Assembly (NCBI RefSeq): GCF_014646235.1 | Contig: NZ_BMNB01000006.1 | Location: 62,001-126,000, forward strand | DNA: 64,000 bases | Source: Micromonospora sonchi | Lineage (GTDB): Bacteria > Actinomycetota > Actinomycetes > Mycobacteriales > Micromonosporaceae | Direction of reading: 5' to 3' | Part shown: one piece after another, positions 63,919-64,000 of the stretch | Layout: every line of letters begins with the position of its first letter | Numbering within the stretch: position 1 is the first letter of the stretch | Position numbers and translations under genes: made by a program | Notes under the pieces: model-generated | What the model was told of the DNA's origin: nothing | Database searches by the model: none | What the model saw: only the letters and a program-made list of their open reading frames with translations

Positions 63919-64000
63919 TCACCTCAAGCCCAGGCTGCGCAGGATACCCCGCGCGGTAAGTTCGTTGATCTCCTTGTGTCGAGGTATAACCACACTCTGC
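63919..64000 (-). CDS. hicA: HicA-type mRNA interferase toxin, C-terminal part
   Basis: Only the last 26 residues or so lie in the window: VVIPRHKEINELTARGILRS followed by LGLR and a stop. The HKEI-x-x-G/A-T-x-R-x-I-L-R-x-x-G pattern is the usual HicA C terminus, and the hicB gene follows directly. HicA toxins cleave mRNA in translation-independent fashion, using an active-site His in the N-terminal half, which is outside the window. Confidence 0.82.
   Translation of the reverse strand, partial: QSVVIPRHKEINELTARGILRSLGLR

Overview
The window is very GC-rich DNA with long ORFs, frequent GTG starts, ATGA/GTGA gene overlaps and many leaderless-looking genes. This points to an actinomycete. The gene content (BldG, a seven-gene Tad locus beside an MrfA-like helicase, topA with a lysine-rich tail, Ku/LigD, an MFS-thymidylate kinase fusion) and the style of the intergenic repeats suggest Micromonosporaceae, probably Micromonospora or a close relative. 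The genus is an inference; no marker gene here fixes it.

Layout. 1-4.9 kb: truncated secreted M6 protease, acetyl-CoA synthetase, a Fic-fold protein without its catalytic histidine, and a HAD phosphatase. 5.2-7.5 kb: a small lower-GC island with a broken acetyltransferase, two unknown genes behind strong operator-like dyads, and a broken ImmA-type peptidase. 7.5-14.1 kb: a membrane protein with a von Hippel-Lindau beta-like domain, divergent from a complete Tad (Flp-type) pilus operon. 14.1-18.7 kb: LURP-one protein, small ORF, MrfA-like helicase, bldG and its anti-sigma partner. 19-37.5 kb: proton pyrophosphatase, lipoprotein, topoisomerase I, a lactone oxidase/TetR/PLP-enzyme group, MFS-tmk fusion, DNA polymerase III delta', a YbaB/secretion-target trio, a PSP1 protein and a membrane metallophosphoesterase. 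37.6-43 kb: tRNA-Thr(CGU) with a duplicated downstream terminator, small accessory genes, a MerR-HEAT/HEAT operon with a clear operator. 43-50.8 kb: Hsp20, heptosyltransferase-like GT9, GT2, HldE, NUDIX, quinone oxidoreductase, HAD. 50.8-61.2 kb: SCO6745-like protein, FKBP, M1 peptidase, the Ku/LigD end-joining set, membrane protein, phosphotransferase, truncated acyl-CoA-synthetase-like protein, and a divergent ArsR/SRPBCC pair. 61.2-64 kb: intergenic repeats, a three-gene DivIVA micro-operon opposite a minimal GntR regulator, and a HicAB module cut by the window end.

How it fits together. The order Tad genes, helicase, BldG, anti-sigma factor, pyrophosphatase, topA, tmk and delta' is a conserved actinobacterial backbone, resembling Rv3660c-Rv3649 of Mycobacterium tuberculosis and the bldG region of Streptomyces. 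The rest is accessory. The items most worth attention are the VHL-beta protein, whose hydroxyproline-pocket residues align without gaps with human VHL; a composite intergenic repeat at five loci that twice supplies a neighbour's stop codon; the MerR-HEAT/HEAT operon; the ArsR/SRPBCC promoter, where both start codons lie inside one palindrome; and the degenerate Fic protein.
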